Assembly: GCF_000242635.2 (NCBI RefSeq)
Contig: NC_017770.1
Location: 868,001-932,000 of the forward strand
Origin: Solitalea canadensis DSM 3403
GTDB lineage: Bacteria > Bacteroidota > Bacteroidia > Sphingobacteriales > Sphingobacteriaceae
Reading direction: 5' to 3'
Length of the DNA: 64,000 nt
The position numbers and the translations under genes were made by a program. This document shows, one piece after another, positions 38,201 to 43,100 of this stretch (positions are counted from its first letter, which is position 1; each line of letters begins with the position of its first letter). The notes under the pieces are model-generated. The model saw only the letters and a list, made by a program, of their open reading frames with translations, was not told where the DNA came from and searched no databases.

Positions 38201-39935
38201 GTGTGTGAATGATGCACCACTGCCTCTTAATACTGGAACACCAGTTGGCGGAGTATATACAATCAACACAGGAAAAGGTATCTATAAAGATGTATTCTAT
38301 CCGGATACAGCAGGTGCAGGTGAACACATAATTACTTACACATTCACTGATCCGGTAACTAAATGTTACACAGCAATAAGTGACACTATTAATGTATTTG
38401 ATAATCCATTAGCAGAGGTTGAATTAACAACTCAGGATTCGGTTTGTACAGGTGATATTGTTAAACTTACAGCTAAAGGTATAGGTAAAACTTACCAATG
38501 GTTCAGAAACAATGTGTTGATCGCTGGAGCAACAGCTTCAACTTATGACGCAAATTCATCAGGTTACTACCAGGTTCGTATCATTAATGATGCGGGTTGT
38601 GAAGATAAATCTGACTCTGTACAAGTAAGAATTTGGGATCGTCCGGTTGCATTATTTGACATGCCTTCAAGCTGTATGGAAGATGCAATTCAATTTAACA
38701 ATACAAGTTCAATTGCAGACGGAACTACGTTAACTTACTTGTGGAACTTTGGAGATGGTGCAGGTTCAACTTCAACTCAAATGAACCCAAGCTATACCTT
38801 CAAAACACCGGGATGGAAACACATTACATTAACCGTAACGTCAATCCATGGTTGTGACTCAACGTTTGCTCGTGATGTAATGATTAGCGGAATGCCGACA
38901 GCTGATTTTGTGATCAATGCACCTCAACCTTATTGTGTGAAAGATGCATTAGTATTTGAAGATAAGTCGACAGTGAAAATTGGTAAGATTACCAGCTGGC
39001 AATGGAAAGTGTTTGATGCAACAGGTACTCGTGTGGCAATCAGCACTCCAACGAACACTTCGACGATTACATTTAATCCTCCGGTAGCTACAGTTGATGT
39101 AAACTACACTGTTCGATTAATTGTGAAATCAGGAAATACTTGTATTGATTCATTAGATAAAGTGTTCACTGTAAAACCAAGTCCGGATGCTAATCTGGCA
39201 CCACTAGATCCGGTATGTTTTGATGTACCTTCAGTAACATTAAACGGAGGAACTCCGCCAAGCGGAACTGGAATTGGATCAGGTGAGTATAGCGGAATAG
39301 GTGTTAAGAACGGAGCGTTCTACCCTCAAAAAGCTGGACCAGGTTTACATACCATAACCTACACCTTTACAGCGGCTAACTTCTGTAAAGACACTGCTCA
39401 ACAGCAGATCAGAGTTTACCAATCACCGGTTATCGATTGTATGGACTTTGAAGTGAAAAAAGGTCAGAGCGTTAAACTGGATATTAAGTTATTATCAAAT
39501 GAAAGTGATAGCTATACCTATAGATGGGAACCAGCTGCAGGATTAGATGATCCTAACAGCTTAACTCCAACGGTAATAGCAGCTGATGCAGATAAAACTT
39601 ACAGATTAATTGTTACAAACAAAGAAGGCTGTATCAGTACATGTAATGTCCATGTTAATGTATTGCCAGACCTTAACATTCCGGATGTAATTACACCGAA
39701 TGGTGATGGTAAAAATGATAAGTGGGAAATTCCTGGAATTGAGAAATACCCAGATGTAGAAGTATATGTATTTAACCGTTATGGTGATAAGATCTTCTCA
39801 TCGAAAGGATATGTTGAACAATGGGATGGTACAAGAGACGGTAAACCTGTTCCGGCAGCAACTTACTACTATGTGATCAAACCGAATAAAGATCAACTAA
39901 AACCTCGTGCAGGAGCAATAACGATTATTTATTAA
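17259..39935 (+). CDS. Giant T9SS-secreted Ig-like/PKD repeat protein (7,558 residues)
   Basis: One uninterrupted frame of 22.7 kb, predicted near 0.75-0.8 MDa. Order: a long signal peptide (about 1-43, ending VEAQ); an N-terminal jelly-roll-like domain about 44-262 (starts VVTIDFGT, ends DDITFRAC) typical of Bacteroidota surface proteins; dozens of 75-85-residue Ig-like domains, each with a paired Cys in FC.GG and .GC; PKD-type domains (DFGDG, NFGDG) from about residue 3,640; and a type-B T9SS C-terminal domain from about residue 7,473 (ITPNGDGKNDKW, FNRYGDKIF, WDGTRDG). Function is likely an adhesin or a very long cell-surface fibre; the CTD means export through T9SS and surface attachment or release. 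Thr, Val, Ala and Asn dominate. Two internal arrays (20390-25474 and 29772-35870) are nearly identical at DNA level and indicate recent expansion. Terminator at 39959. Confidence 0.93.
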   Translation: MEQNFYAKTLRFLKRAENPGRFLLIALLTLAGIFGTTQKVEAQICSGSLGPPVVTIDFGTSAPNANYGPPLSTIYPAVLTNYTYWYPSIIPAPSNYPGDLHDGKYGILPRLNTTISHSDGSWHTYPNDHTYALTGQANGNMYVVNAALEKGIFYQQEIDQLCPGTTYEFSAWFSNILKNASCNGSGIKPNIKFQIEDKNGNILGSYTSGDIPSTKSNPTWTQRGFLFTVPSGANTIVLKMISNTNGGCGNDLAIDDITFRACGPTIGMQPSTDKVICEGDTFAFWADLGSGYANPYYVWEKSVDGGNTWFDYTSPSTDNKLTFTNATATNTGKYRVRVGGGLTAVSNPKCYVISGPVDLTVNPTPTVNLTSVGPFCIGDQITLTASPSNSVGYEWFKVGSATPVKAKSSSNTYTFTATSTSQSGDYYVVAYNQKQSSNNPNNFAECSRNSSSVKVTINPPPTPVITGPTSICQGDVGTLTIAGVPGATAWQWYEWDGQNRRTLDVTGKGPTLQVSGGQQSEYSVLVTDANGCKAESPKFKVVGGQPIKGTFGYEGGIPLCEGSLSSIMTFVITGNGVQPGYYAWYKDGVIYKDGQWPPNTNKISTVITEPGRYRLWVENFNGCTGFAEGFLDVIVYPIPEPEIVQSGPGEFCGYAGAGVTLTVPGSFSSYQWYKDGVLIVGATGSTYFATTSGKYTVFVKSNNGCTGGSAESTVIVNPVPVVSIAPAAGQSPTFCSGGSVDLVATPAGAVNYKWYRNGTELVYDGPLNTIHVTQAGNYTVVVTSDKTCEGTSTPFAVTEYDIPNPVVTPNTSSVCAGTPITLTVAPTVSNAVYTWYKQGSSTALGTGASYTVNESVSGTYNYYVVATYSGGCSEQSNSATITVNALPIVNIGGSGSYTACAPASVTIGLTSGQAGVTYTWTKDGAPYPAGNGLYSISVNQSGSYVLNADNGSCTASSLTQVVTIYNVAKPVITPPAPVCDPQTVTLSITPVSGLTYKWYKVGTPGTVLSTSSTLTLSGVSASGLYTVEATDGRCPQIADPVTVTINPLPDVTINPGPFVFCEGGSQVLSVPSQAGATYQWKRNGANIGGATSNTYTATTTGNYTVEVSFGTGCSATSAAAVVTVNPNPIAAITPAGPITVCQGTPVNLSTPAQAGASYAWTRNGAAIGTNSNTLAVTQTGNYQVTVTFTATGCFTVSNTVNVTINALPDVTLNAPGPYTFCEGGSQVISIPAQAGATYQWYNGATAIAGATSNSYTATTSGQYKVEVQYPASTCAATSAVVNVTVNPNPVVTVTPAGPLAGCTGDNFVLTATSSQAGVSYQWLNGGAPIAGATTNTYTATAAGNYSVRVTNTTTGCVGTSNVVSITINPLPDVTINPGPFVFCEGGSQVLSVPAQAGATYQWKRNGGDIPTATSNTYTATTTGNYTVEVSFGTGCKATSAAAVVTVNPNPIAAITPAGPITVCQGTPVNLSTPAQAGASYAWTRNGAAIGTNSNTLAVTQSGNYQVTVTFTATGCFTVSNTVNVTINALPDVTLNGPGPYTFCEGGSQVISIPAQAGATYQWYNGATAIAGATSNSYTATTSGQYKVEVQYPASTCAATSAVVNVTVNPNPVANVTPAGPLAGCTGDNFVLTVTSQAGVNYQWYNGATAIPGATSNTYTATATGNYSVRAVYAATGCFTVSNVVAITVNPLPNVTINPGPFVFCEGGSQVLSVPSQAGATYQWKRNGANIGGATSNTYTATTTGNYTVEVSFGTGCSATSAAAVVTVNPNPIAAITPAGPITVCQGTPVNLSTPAQAGASYAWTRNGAAIGTNSNTLAVTQTGNYQVKVTFTATGCFTVSNTVNVTINALPDVTLNAPGPYTFCEGGSQVISIPAQAGATYQWYNGATAIAGATSNSYTATTSGQYKVEVQYPASTCAATSAVVNVTVNPNPVVTVTPAGPLAGCTGDNFVLTATSSQAGVSYQWLNGGAPIAGATTNTYTATAAGNYSVRVTNTTTGCVGTSNVVSITINPLPDVTINPGPFVFCEGGSQVLSVPAQTGATYQWKRNGGDIPTATSNTYTATTTGNYTVEVSFGTGCKATSAAAVVTVNPNPIAAITPAGPITVCQGTPVNLSTPAQAGASYAWTRNGTAIGTNSNTLAVTQTGNYQVTVTFTATGCFTVSNTVTVTVNNNPDVTLNGPGPYTFCEGGSQVISVPDQSALGVTYQWYNGATAIAGATSHSYTATTTGQYKVVAQYPSTSCTVTSGVVNVTVNPNPVATVAPAGPLAGCTGDTFVLTATSSQAGVSYQWLNGGAPIAGATSNTYTATAAGNYSVRITNTTTGCLTTSNVVSITINPLPNVVIATGPFVFCEGGSQVLSVASQAGATYQWKRNGVNIAGETNNTYTATTTGNYTVEVSFGTGCKATSAAAVVTVNPNPIAAITPAGPITVCQGTPVNLSTPAQAGASYAWTRNGTAIGTNSNILAVTQSGNYQVTVTFTATGCFTVSNTVTVTVNNNPDVTLNGPGPYTFCDGGSQVISVPDQSALGVTYQWYNGATAIAGATSHSYTATTTGQYKVVAQYPSTSCTVTSGVVNVTVNPNPVATVAPAGPLAGCTGDTFVLTATSSQAGVSYQWLNGGAPIAGATSNTYTATAAGNYSVRVTNTTTGCLTTSNVVSITINPLPNVVIATGPFVFCEGGSQVLSVASQAGATYQWKRNGVNIAGETNNTYTATTTGNYTVEVTLGTGCKLTSAAAVVTVNPNPLANITPNGPTTFCAGESVTLTAPLQSGVTYQWYNGATAVGINSNTLLVTTSGSYTVRVTNNATTCFAVSAAQVVTVNPKPDASITPGPISFCNPGSAPLTVASQPGATYQWFRDGILIPGATTNSYSATQSGVYTVTVSFATGCSTTTVNGTVVNVFDFATPVVDAVGSLDFCTGGSVTLRVSPTVSGVTYRWYMQPSATSIATGPNYTTNVPGNYYVIATDVNGCTKTSNIVTVNQNALPDVTLTNPGPHAFCKGSSATFSVPLTAGYTYQWYRNNGIVPGATSNAYTAVAAGKYKVVVKSDKGCINTSAEVDVTVFDIPDFNISTTTTTFCGNETATLTINPFTTTPGVSYQWRLNGGVIAGANNQTYVTNVGGVYDVIASYPTGCTETSRNQITLNVLPPPDVTPTTTSVGFCDGGNANIGVPAAAGNSYVWTKNGAPFGCNCASVNVTESGQYQVTVTAANGCKATSVIINVTEWKVNKPNIAADGPLAFCDGEDVVLSVSNVEAGITYEWFRGATSVGVGTSYTATVGGSYTVVATDSHSCTATSDPVNVTVWPLSTGNIGPVGPFTICQNDPGPVLTVTSSQVGDTYQWLLNGTPIPGATGNTYTANKDGDYTVLITSTRGCSNLTANTVHVTVNPLPIPFIVDAGRSILDFCNPGNSVINLRADKAYADVKWYKNGILDGTGMTYTIPAGTIGTNKYHIVVTDANGCVGQSAPIDINTFFPTLIVDAGKTGCAGTGVKMSVVSAAVILEWQFFNTATSTWDIVGTGPNFTALVSGTYRVRAKDNSVPTPCEAFSDQVDITIENIQPIIAPPAVTVICGSAGNSIALTETVYDNTYLFQWYKDGAIISGATFQTYNATATGSYTVKVTSKFGCEGTSVTPVSITVNPLPVANFDLPVSTCAPTNAQVTFVNTSTGTPALSYVWTTSFGAPITTTDAVIDFTGRAAGTYDITLTVTDGNTCVATVTKPFIYKGNVPVAAFTVPATECQDNTVTFSAAGSSVTAPATSMSYKWEILDAANNPVAISVSPVVNPTVQFPATPGVSTTYTVRLTVTTDLGCSDTEDHTITIHPKPVVDLVFPRTTVCINDPAFNLSGGVETTGLATGSGVYSGPCVSLVGGNYQFNPVIAGVGDHVITYTYTTPEGCDDSKTAIIRVEPTPAPVITSVPVADAAGNVEVCKGEEVVLTASGADTYEWFDASGSLGITDATLTVTDDGSYYVVGRSAAGCETPSNTINVITNPLPVALFTLPGDCVTNTGAVFNGSGSNIPAPGVGTITGYVWDFGDGTITPSSASPISPAHNYAAQGLYQVKLTVTTDKGCTDDITIPYQFNGNQPSASFTVASTPSCGNVPVVFTSTTTVGVGNVQTYEWRFYNKATGLPVAINAGNYATVNVTFPAAAVPVTYEAELKVITEYGCESVSPRTDVLINPTPVATLSLSTNEICVDGGLVTITSAITNGVSVVAPSYTTNAPAAAILGNQFDPAVAGVGTWTITYTPQADAANGSCVGAVVTQTIIVNPIPTPAITVAPSNDVCEGTVVTLTATGGATYQWYKNGIALTGEISDKLTLSTVAESGTYTVMVITAKGCDQLSAPEVITIYPNPVASFTMPQGCSVAGDVFTSTSTVAAPHTLTYAWDLGEGFTSTLQNPAVPAYTTAGPKTITLTVTSSGNGCTATYSDTYQYNGTVPVAAFTVVSPVCQGTAVQLDASASTTGVSPIVEYIWSFSQGGTVINTVAAGNSVNPSVTFPEASTPQTYDVTLQVKTQGGCVSAAVTHQVTVNPTPVATLSLSTNEICVDGGMVTITSAITNGVSVVAPSYTTNAPAAAIVGNQFDPAVAGVGTWTITYTPQADVANGSCVGAVVTQTIIVNPIPTPAITVAPSNDVCEGTVVTLTATGGTTYQWRKNGVDLAGATGSTLTMSTVAESGSYTVVAMTAKGCDEESAPEVITIYPNPVASFTMPQGCSVAGDVFTSTSTVAAPHTLTYAWDLGEGFTSTLQNPAVPAYTTAGPKTITLTVTSSGNGCTATYSDTYQYNGTVPVAAFTVVSPVCQGTAVQLDASTSTTGVSPIVEYIWSFSQGGTVINTVAAGNSVNPSVTFPEASTPQTYDVTLQVKTQGGCVSAAVTHQVTVNPTPVAILSLSTNEICVDGGMVTITSAITNGVSVVAPSYTTNAPAAAIVGNQFDPAVAGVGTWTITYTPQADVANGSCVGAVVTQTIIVNPIPTPAITVAPSNDVCEGTVVTLTATGGTTYQWRKNGVDLAGATGSTLTMSTVAESGSYTVVAMTAKGCDEESAPEVITIYPNPVASFTMPQGCSVAGDVFTSTSTVAAPHTLTYAWDLGEGFTSTLQNPAVPAYTTAGPKTITLTVTSSGNGCTATYSDTYQYNGTVPVAAFTVVSPVCQGTAVQLDASASTTGVSPIVEYIWSFSQGGTVINTVAAGNSVNPSVTFPEASTPQTYDVTLQVKTQGGCVSAAVTHQVTVNPTPVAILSLSTNEICVDGGMVTITSAITNGVSVVAPSYTTNAPAAAIVGNQFDPAVAGVGTWTITYTPQADVANGSCVGAVVTQTIIVNPIPTPAITVAPSNDVCEGTVVTLTATGGTTYQWRKNGVDLAGATGSTLTMSTVAESGSYTVVAMTAKGCDEESAPEVITIYPNPVASFTMPQGCSVAGDVFTSTSTVAAPHTLTYAWDLGEGFTSTLQNPAVPAYTTAGPKTITLTVTSSGNGCTATYSDTYQYNGTVPVAAFTVVSPVCQGTAVQLDASTSTTGVSPIVEYIWSFSQGGTVINTVAAGNSVNPSVTFPEASTPQTYDVTLQVKTQGGCVSAAVTHQVTVNPTPVATLSLSTNEICVDGGMVTITSAITNGVSVVAPSYTTNAPAAAIVGNQFDPAVAGVGTWTITYTPQADVANGSCVGAVVTQTIIVNPIPTPAITVAPSNDVCEGTVVTLTATGGTTYQWRKNGVDLAGATGSTLTMSTVAESGSYTVVAMTAKGCDEESAPEVITIYPNPVASFTMPQGCSVAGDVFTSTSTVAAPHTLTYAWDLGEGFTSTLQNPAVPAYTTAGPKTITLTVTSSGNGCTATYSDTYQYNGTVPVAAFTVVSPVCQGTAVQLDASTSTTGVSPIVEYIWSFSQGGTVINTVAAGNSVNPSVTFPEASTPQTYDVTLQVKTQGGCVSAAVTHQVTVNPTPVATLSLSTNEICVDGGMVTITSAITNGVSVVAPSYTTNAPAAAIVGNQFDPAVAGVGTWTITYTPQADVANGSCVGAVVTQTIIVNPIPTPAITVAPSNDVCEGTVVTLTATGGTTYQWRKNGVDLAGATGSTLTMSTVAESGSYTVVAMTAKGCDEESAPEVITIYPNPVASFTMPQGCSVAGDVFTSTSTVAAPHTLTYAWDLGEGFTSTLQNPAVPAYTTAGPKTITLTVTSSGNGCTATYSDTYQYNGTVPVAAFTVVSPVCQGTAVQLDASASTAGIGTINDYRFEVFDAGVVIRTVNGTNPVQQITLPVVSTSKTYQVQLTVTTVGGCANASALQNVTVNPMPEATVDVKEPNVCAAAGKTVDLTNWVEVSNGVASTITYSGTGVAGNTFDPNAAGVSIGVNTISYTVTATDGGCTLTGTFDINVRPLPVVTLASNATATCEDGSVTLTASVAAGTTITSYNWYRDGVIIQGENSTTLLTNVGGNYTVEAISNYGCTSIASTAVNIQINPVPVAKFDAPSTCASAAGTVFDASASTITSPGTIARYIWNFGDGTPVVTVTTPTVTHAYSTVGQFNVSLTVESGQTPSCSASTTQQYTFVGSSPVVDFNIVNNAICDQDSIHLQSTATVVVGSIKTYDWQFFENGKRIGTITKNLPDVYATFPKDSVDRNYEVKLVVTTVGGCVDSSALKPFTIKALPKLVLDIVDRDVCLQPGVVTINVTPATGGVLTGTGIIAGTNQFDPMVAGLGKHAITFAYTNPVSGCSRTITDTIAVWALPTPIITASGNDICKGDTVTLSTQPASSYKWYQDGTIIAGATESTLKVFNAGTHNYTVEVENEFGCSGTASTPVTINIWSKPIVDFDLPDSCLTDTTVFVNKSTSPDGSPMNYFWSFEDDLDKTSDVYSTDKDGKHFYMSTGPKKVKLIVTTDNGCVDSLTKVFNVKGDVPVVNWYLKGRASVCAGDSVTLRDTSKARLGYAYDYKWRFFDGPMEIDLKQEARNEITVFVPEIYAGKTLSAELTVTPIYGCPASYTGTFVVYKKPTVSFKLPVDTMCVNDAPLPLNTGTPVGGVYTINTGKGIYKDVFYPDTAGAGEHIITYTFTDPVTKCYTAISDTINVFDNPLAEVELTTQDSVCTGDIVKLTAKGIGKTYQWFRNNVLIAGATASTYDANSSGYYQVRIINDAGCEDKSDSVQVRIWDRPVALFDMPSSCMEDAIQFNNTSSIADGTTLTYLWNFGDGAGSTSTQMNPSYTFKTPGWKHITLTVTSIHGCDSTFARDVMISGMPTADFVINAPQPYCVKDALVFEDKSTVKIGKITSWQWKVFDATGTRVAISTPTNTSTITFNPPVATVDVNYTVRLIVKSGNTCIDSLDKVFTVKPSPDANLAPLDPVCFDVPSVTLNGGTPPSGTGIGSGEYSGIGVKNGAFYPQKAGPGLHTITYTFTAANFCKDTAQQQIRVYQSPVIDCMDFEVKKGQSVKLDIKLLSNESDSYTYRWEPAAGLDDPNSLTPTVIAADADKTYRLIVTNKEGCISTCNVHVNVLPDLNIPDVITPNGDGKNDKWEIPGIEKYPDVEVYVFNRYGDKIFSSKGYVEQWDGTRDGKPVPAATYYYVIKPNKDQLKPRAGAITIIY
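20390..25474 (+). repeat. In-frame tandem repeat array, ~966-bp units of four Ig-like domains
   Basis: The landmark TGAGGGCGGT/TGAAGGCGGC recurs at 20441, 21407, 22370, 23336, 24308 and 25280, giving periods of 966, 963, 966, 972 and 972 bp (321-324 codons). That makes five full units and one partial. Each unit encodes four Ig-like domains. Units 1 and 3 share long identical blocks, units 2 and 4 share theirs in the first half, and units 5 and 6 resemble each other, so the array grew by duplication of multi-unit blocks. The second half of unit 4 is like unit 5, which points to recombination between units. Confidence 0.9.
29772..35870 (+). repeat. In-frame tandem repeat array, 1,050-bp units (5.8 copies, nearly identical)
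   Basis: The landmark GAGATCTGTG is at 29811, 30861, 31911, 32961, 34011 and 35061: exactly 1,050 bp (350 residues) each time. Each unit encodes several Ig/PKD-type domains. Unit 1 differs from the others in one block (KNGIALTG instead of KNGVDLAG), while units 2-6 are almost identical. The last unit breaks off at 35870, where the sequence changes to a unique PKD region. Single-site variants (VATLS/VAILS, DASAS/DASTS) are shuffled among units. Base use here is visibly more GC-rich than in the flanks. Confidence 0.93.
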
Positions 39936-39958
39936 TTATCCTATATTGTTTTGATACT

Positions 39959-39997
39959 GAAGCCTTCCCGATTTAATCGGGAAGGCTTCTTTTTTTA
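39959..39997 (+). terminator. Strong rho-independent terminator of the giant gene
   Basis: A fourteen-base-pair stem GAAGCCTTCCCGAT (39959-39972) pairs with ATCGGGAAGGCTTC (39976-39989), followed by a run of T. It lies 24 bp after the stop. Confidence 0.93.
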
Positions 39998-40056
39998 TTA
40001 TTAGTTAACTATTATTCTCTAACGGTGTTAAACAATATGAAAATTGATCTATCCTT

Positions 40057-40087
40057 TTTGTAATAAATTTTTAAATTTTACTATTTG
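40057..40087 (+). promoter_or_regulatory. Candidate Bacteroidota-type promoter
   Basis: TTTG (40057-40060), exactly 19 bp, then ACTATTTG (40080-40087) resembles TTTG-N19-TAnnTTTG with the TA of the -7 box replaced by AC. It lies 18 bp before the ATG at 40105 and after the terminator of the giant gene, so it would start the second cargo gene independently. Confidence 0.4.
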
Positions 40088-40104
40088 TCAATAACTTGTT
40101 AGTT

Positions 40105-43100
40105 ATGATGCGTTCGCTTCCATATTTACTTTTATTGCTCTCATTTTTCATTTCTTTTTCAGCACTGTCACAAGCACCAAATATTTTATGGGGAGAAGGA
40201 GAAGGAGGTGCAGGGCTTGATAAGGGAAATGCTGTAATTGCTGATAAAGATGGAAATTCATATGTATGCGGAGCATTCAGTGGTACTGTTGTAATTGGTA
40301 CTACAACCCTCATTTCAAAAGGAGCAACGGATATATACATCGTTAAGTACGGTCCGAATGGTAATGTTATCTGGGCAAAATCATACGGTTCAGCTGCAGA
40401 CGATGAAGCAAAATCAATTGCAGCCGACAGTCAGGGCAATATCTTTATTGCTGGTTTAATAGGCGGTGCCGTGAATTTTGATGAAAAAACTGTTCCCTAT
40501 AATCAGGGTACAGATCTGTTCATCGCTTCTTTTAACCCTGGCGGTCAAAATTTAACAGCTTTTGCAGCAGGTGGAAGTGGTGTTGATATGGCAAATTCAA
40601 TTGTTGTAGATAATAGTAACAACATCTATCTCACCGGTACTTTTTCAAATAGTGTAAATTTCAATTTTGATAATTCCGGAACTCCTGTTCAGGCTATAGG
40701 CAAATTGGATGCATTTGCTGCTAAATATAGCAGCTCAGGAAAATTAATTTGGGTTAAAAATATAAGTGAGAATAGTGCAAACGCAATTGGAAATTCAATA
40801 ACCGTCGACTCGGATGGTAGTGTTTATATTGCTGGTTCTGTAGATCTTGATGCCTCACAGGTTCCAATGACTTATTTTACAAAACCACCAGCCAATAATG
40901 GCAAAGATGTGTTTGCAGCTAAGTATGATAGTGGTGGAAATTTTCAATGGGCTTTTAATTTTGGAAGTACGGCAGTTGATGACGCTACGGGTGTTTATGC
41001 AGGGAGTGATAACTCCATTTACTTAGCAGGTTTTTTTAGTAGTACAGTTGATTTCGATCCTTCTGCTGCAACAAACACTTTGACGGCTACAGGAATAAAT
41101 GATGGCTTTATTTCAAAATTTGATAAAAACGGAAATTACAATTGGGCAAGGGATATTGGAGGTGATTCTCAAAGTCAGACATTTCTCAATTCATTAACGT
41201 TGGATGAGAATAACAATCTATATATAACAGGAGGATTTAGGGGAACGGTTGATTTTGACCCGTCTGCTTCCACAGCGAACGGGACAAGTATTGGACTTGG
41301 ATTGGATATTTTTACAGCCAGATACGATGCAAATGGAAATTATACCTGGCATACATTGTTAAATGGAGATGGTTTTAATGATGAAGGTAAAGGGTTATTT
41401 GTTAAGGCAGGAAAAATACATTTAGCCGCTACTTTCGGAAGTTTAAATGGAACCACATCAAGTACCCTTTATTTGGATGTCGCTCATTGTAAAAGTGTTA
41501 AAAGCAATAATAGGTTAGATGGTTTCGTGGCTGTTTATACATCAGAACAAACGGCAGCTACGGATATTTTATCTTTCACACTGCCTCAGCAAATAGAACC
41601 TGCAGTTATTAACAGTACAGATCATACAATAACAATTAAAGTTCAGCCCGGTACGGATGTTACTAAGCTTACACCAAGTATCATTGTTCCCAATTGTTCA
41701 ACTATCAATCCTACTTCCGGCGCGACAAGAGATTTTACCAATCCTGCAGTTTATCGTGTAACTGATCCTCGAATTGCAAATACCTTTGCCGATTGGACCA
41801 TCACGGTTATTTCAGGTCCAGTTTGCGGAACTGTAGCAATTAAAGTGGATAACATCACATCAATAACACCTAATGATATTAACTCCTGCGAAGGAGAAAA
41901 TTTAACCTTAAGTTCCATACTTACCGGTTCAGGAATTTCAACTCCGCTTTATACTTGGCAATTTAGTGCTGATAACACTACATGGACTACAATAGGCGCT
42001 AATGCCACCACATTAGCATTAAACAATGTTCAACTTGCAAACAGCGGATATTATAAATTAACCGTAAGCGGAACACTTCCGGATAATACTTCTTGTTCAA
42101 TTGTGTCGCAAGTCATAAAGATCACCATCAGTATTAAGCCAGTTATTGCAGCCGATAATAATAAAACTATTTTATGTCCTGGCGAAGCAACCACACTAAG
42201 AATAAGCAATGGCGCAAAAGGAAAAAGGTACCGCTGGTTTATAGATGGAGGATCTATTGAAATACCAAACTCACCAGATTTTATAACCATTAATGAGCCA
42301 GGTAGTTATTTGGTTAGAATTGAAAATGACGGTTGCAGCTTACAGTCGGAACCAATTGTTGTTATTGCTGCGCCTTTACCCACAGCTCTATTCACATACG
42401 CAATTGATTGTACAACACCGGCAACAGTAAGTTTTACAAATACAAGTTCAATAACCGATGGATCCATCTTAAGCTATTCCTGGGATTTTGGCGATGGAAC
42501 TCCGGCTGTAAGTGATGTAAATCCTGTACATACGTACACATCGGCAGGAAGTAAAAAGGTGATATTGACAGTAACCTCTTCTAACGGTTGTGCACAACAG
42601 GTTTATTCGTTAGATATAGTTATTGCAGGTGCTAATAATTTACAAGCACAGATTATAGCGACACAGGGACCTTTTTGCGTGGGTAATGAAATTACATTTA
42701 ACGATGCATCAACCAAAGACTTTGGGGTTGTTGCTTATCGCCAATGGAAAGTTAATAACGCTATTCAAACGGAAACAGGCCCAACATTTAAGTTTACTCC
42801 GCTAACCAGTGGTGATTATACAATAAGTATGTCTGTAGGATACAATGCTACCTGCGGTGCTATATCAACAGCTACAGCACCACTAATTGCAGTAAAACCA
42901 AATGCAATTTCAGCTTTTTCAACAAGCATCAATTGCATTACTCCTGCAACGGTTGCATTTACAAATACAAGTTCAATTGACGATGGTTCTACACTTACCT
43001 ATACCTGGGATTTTGGAGATGGAACTCCTGCGTTGATCACCACGAATAAGGTTATACCATCGCATACCTATACTTCCGAAGGAAACAAAACAATTACGCT

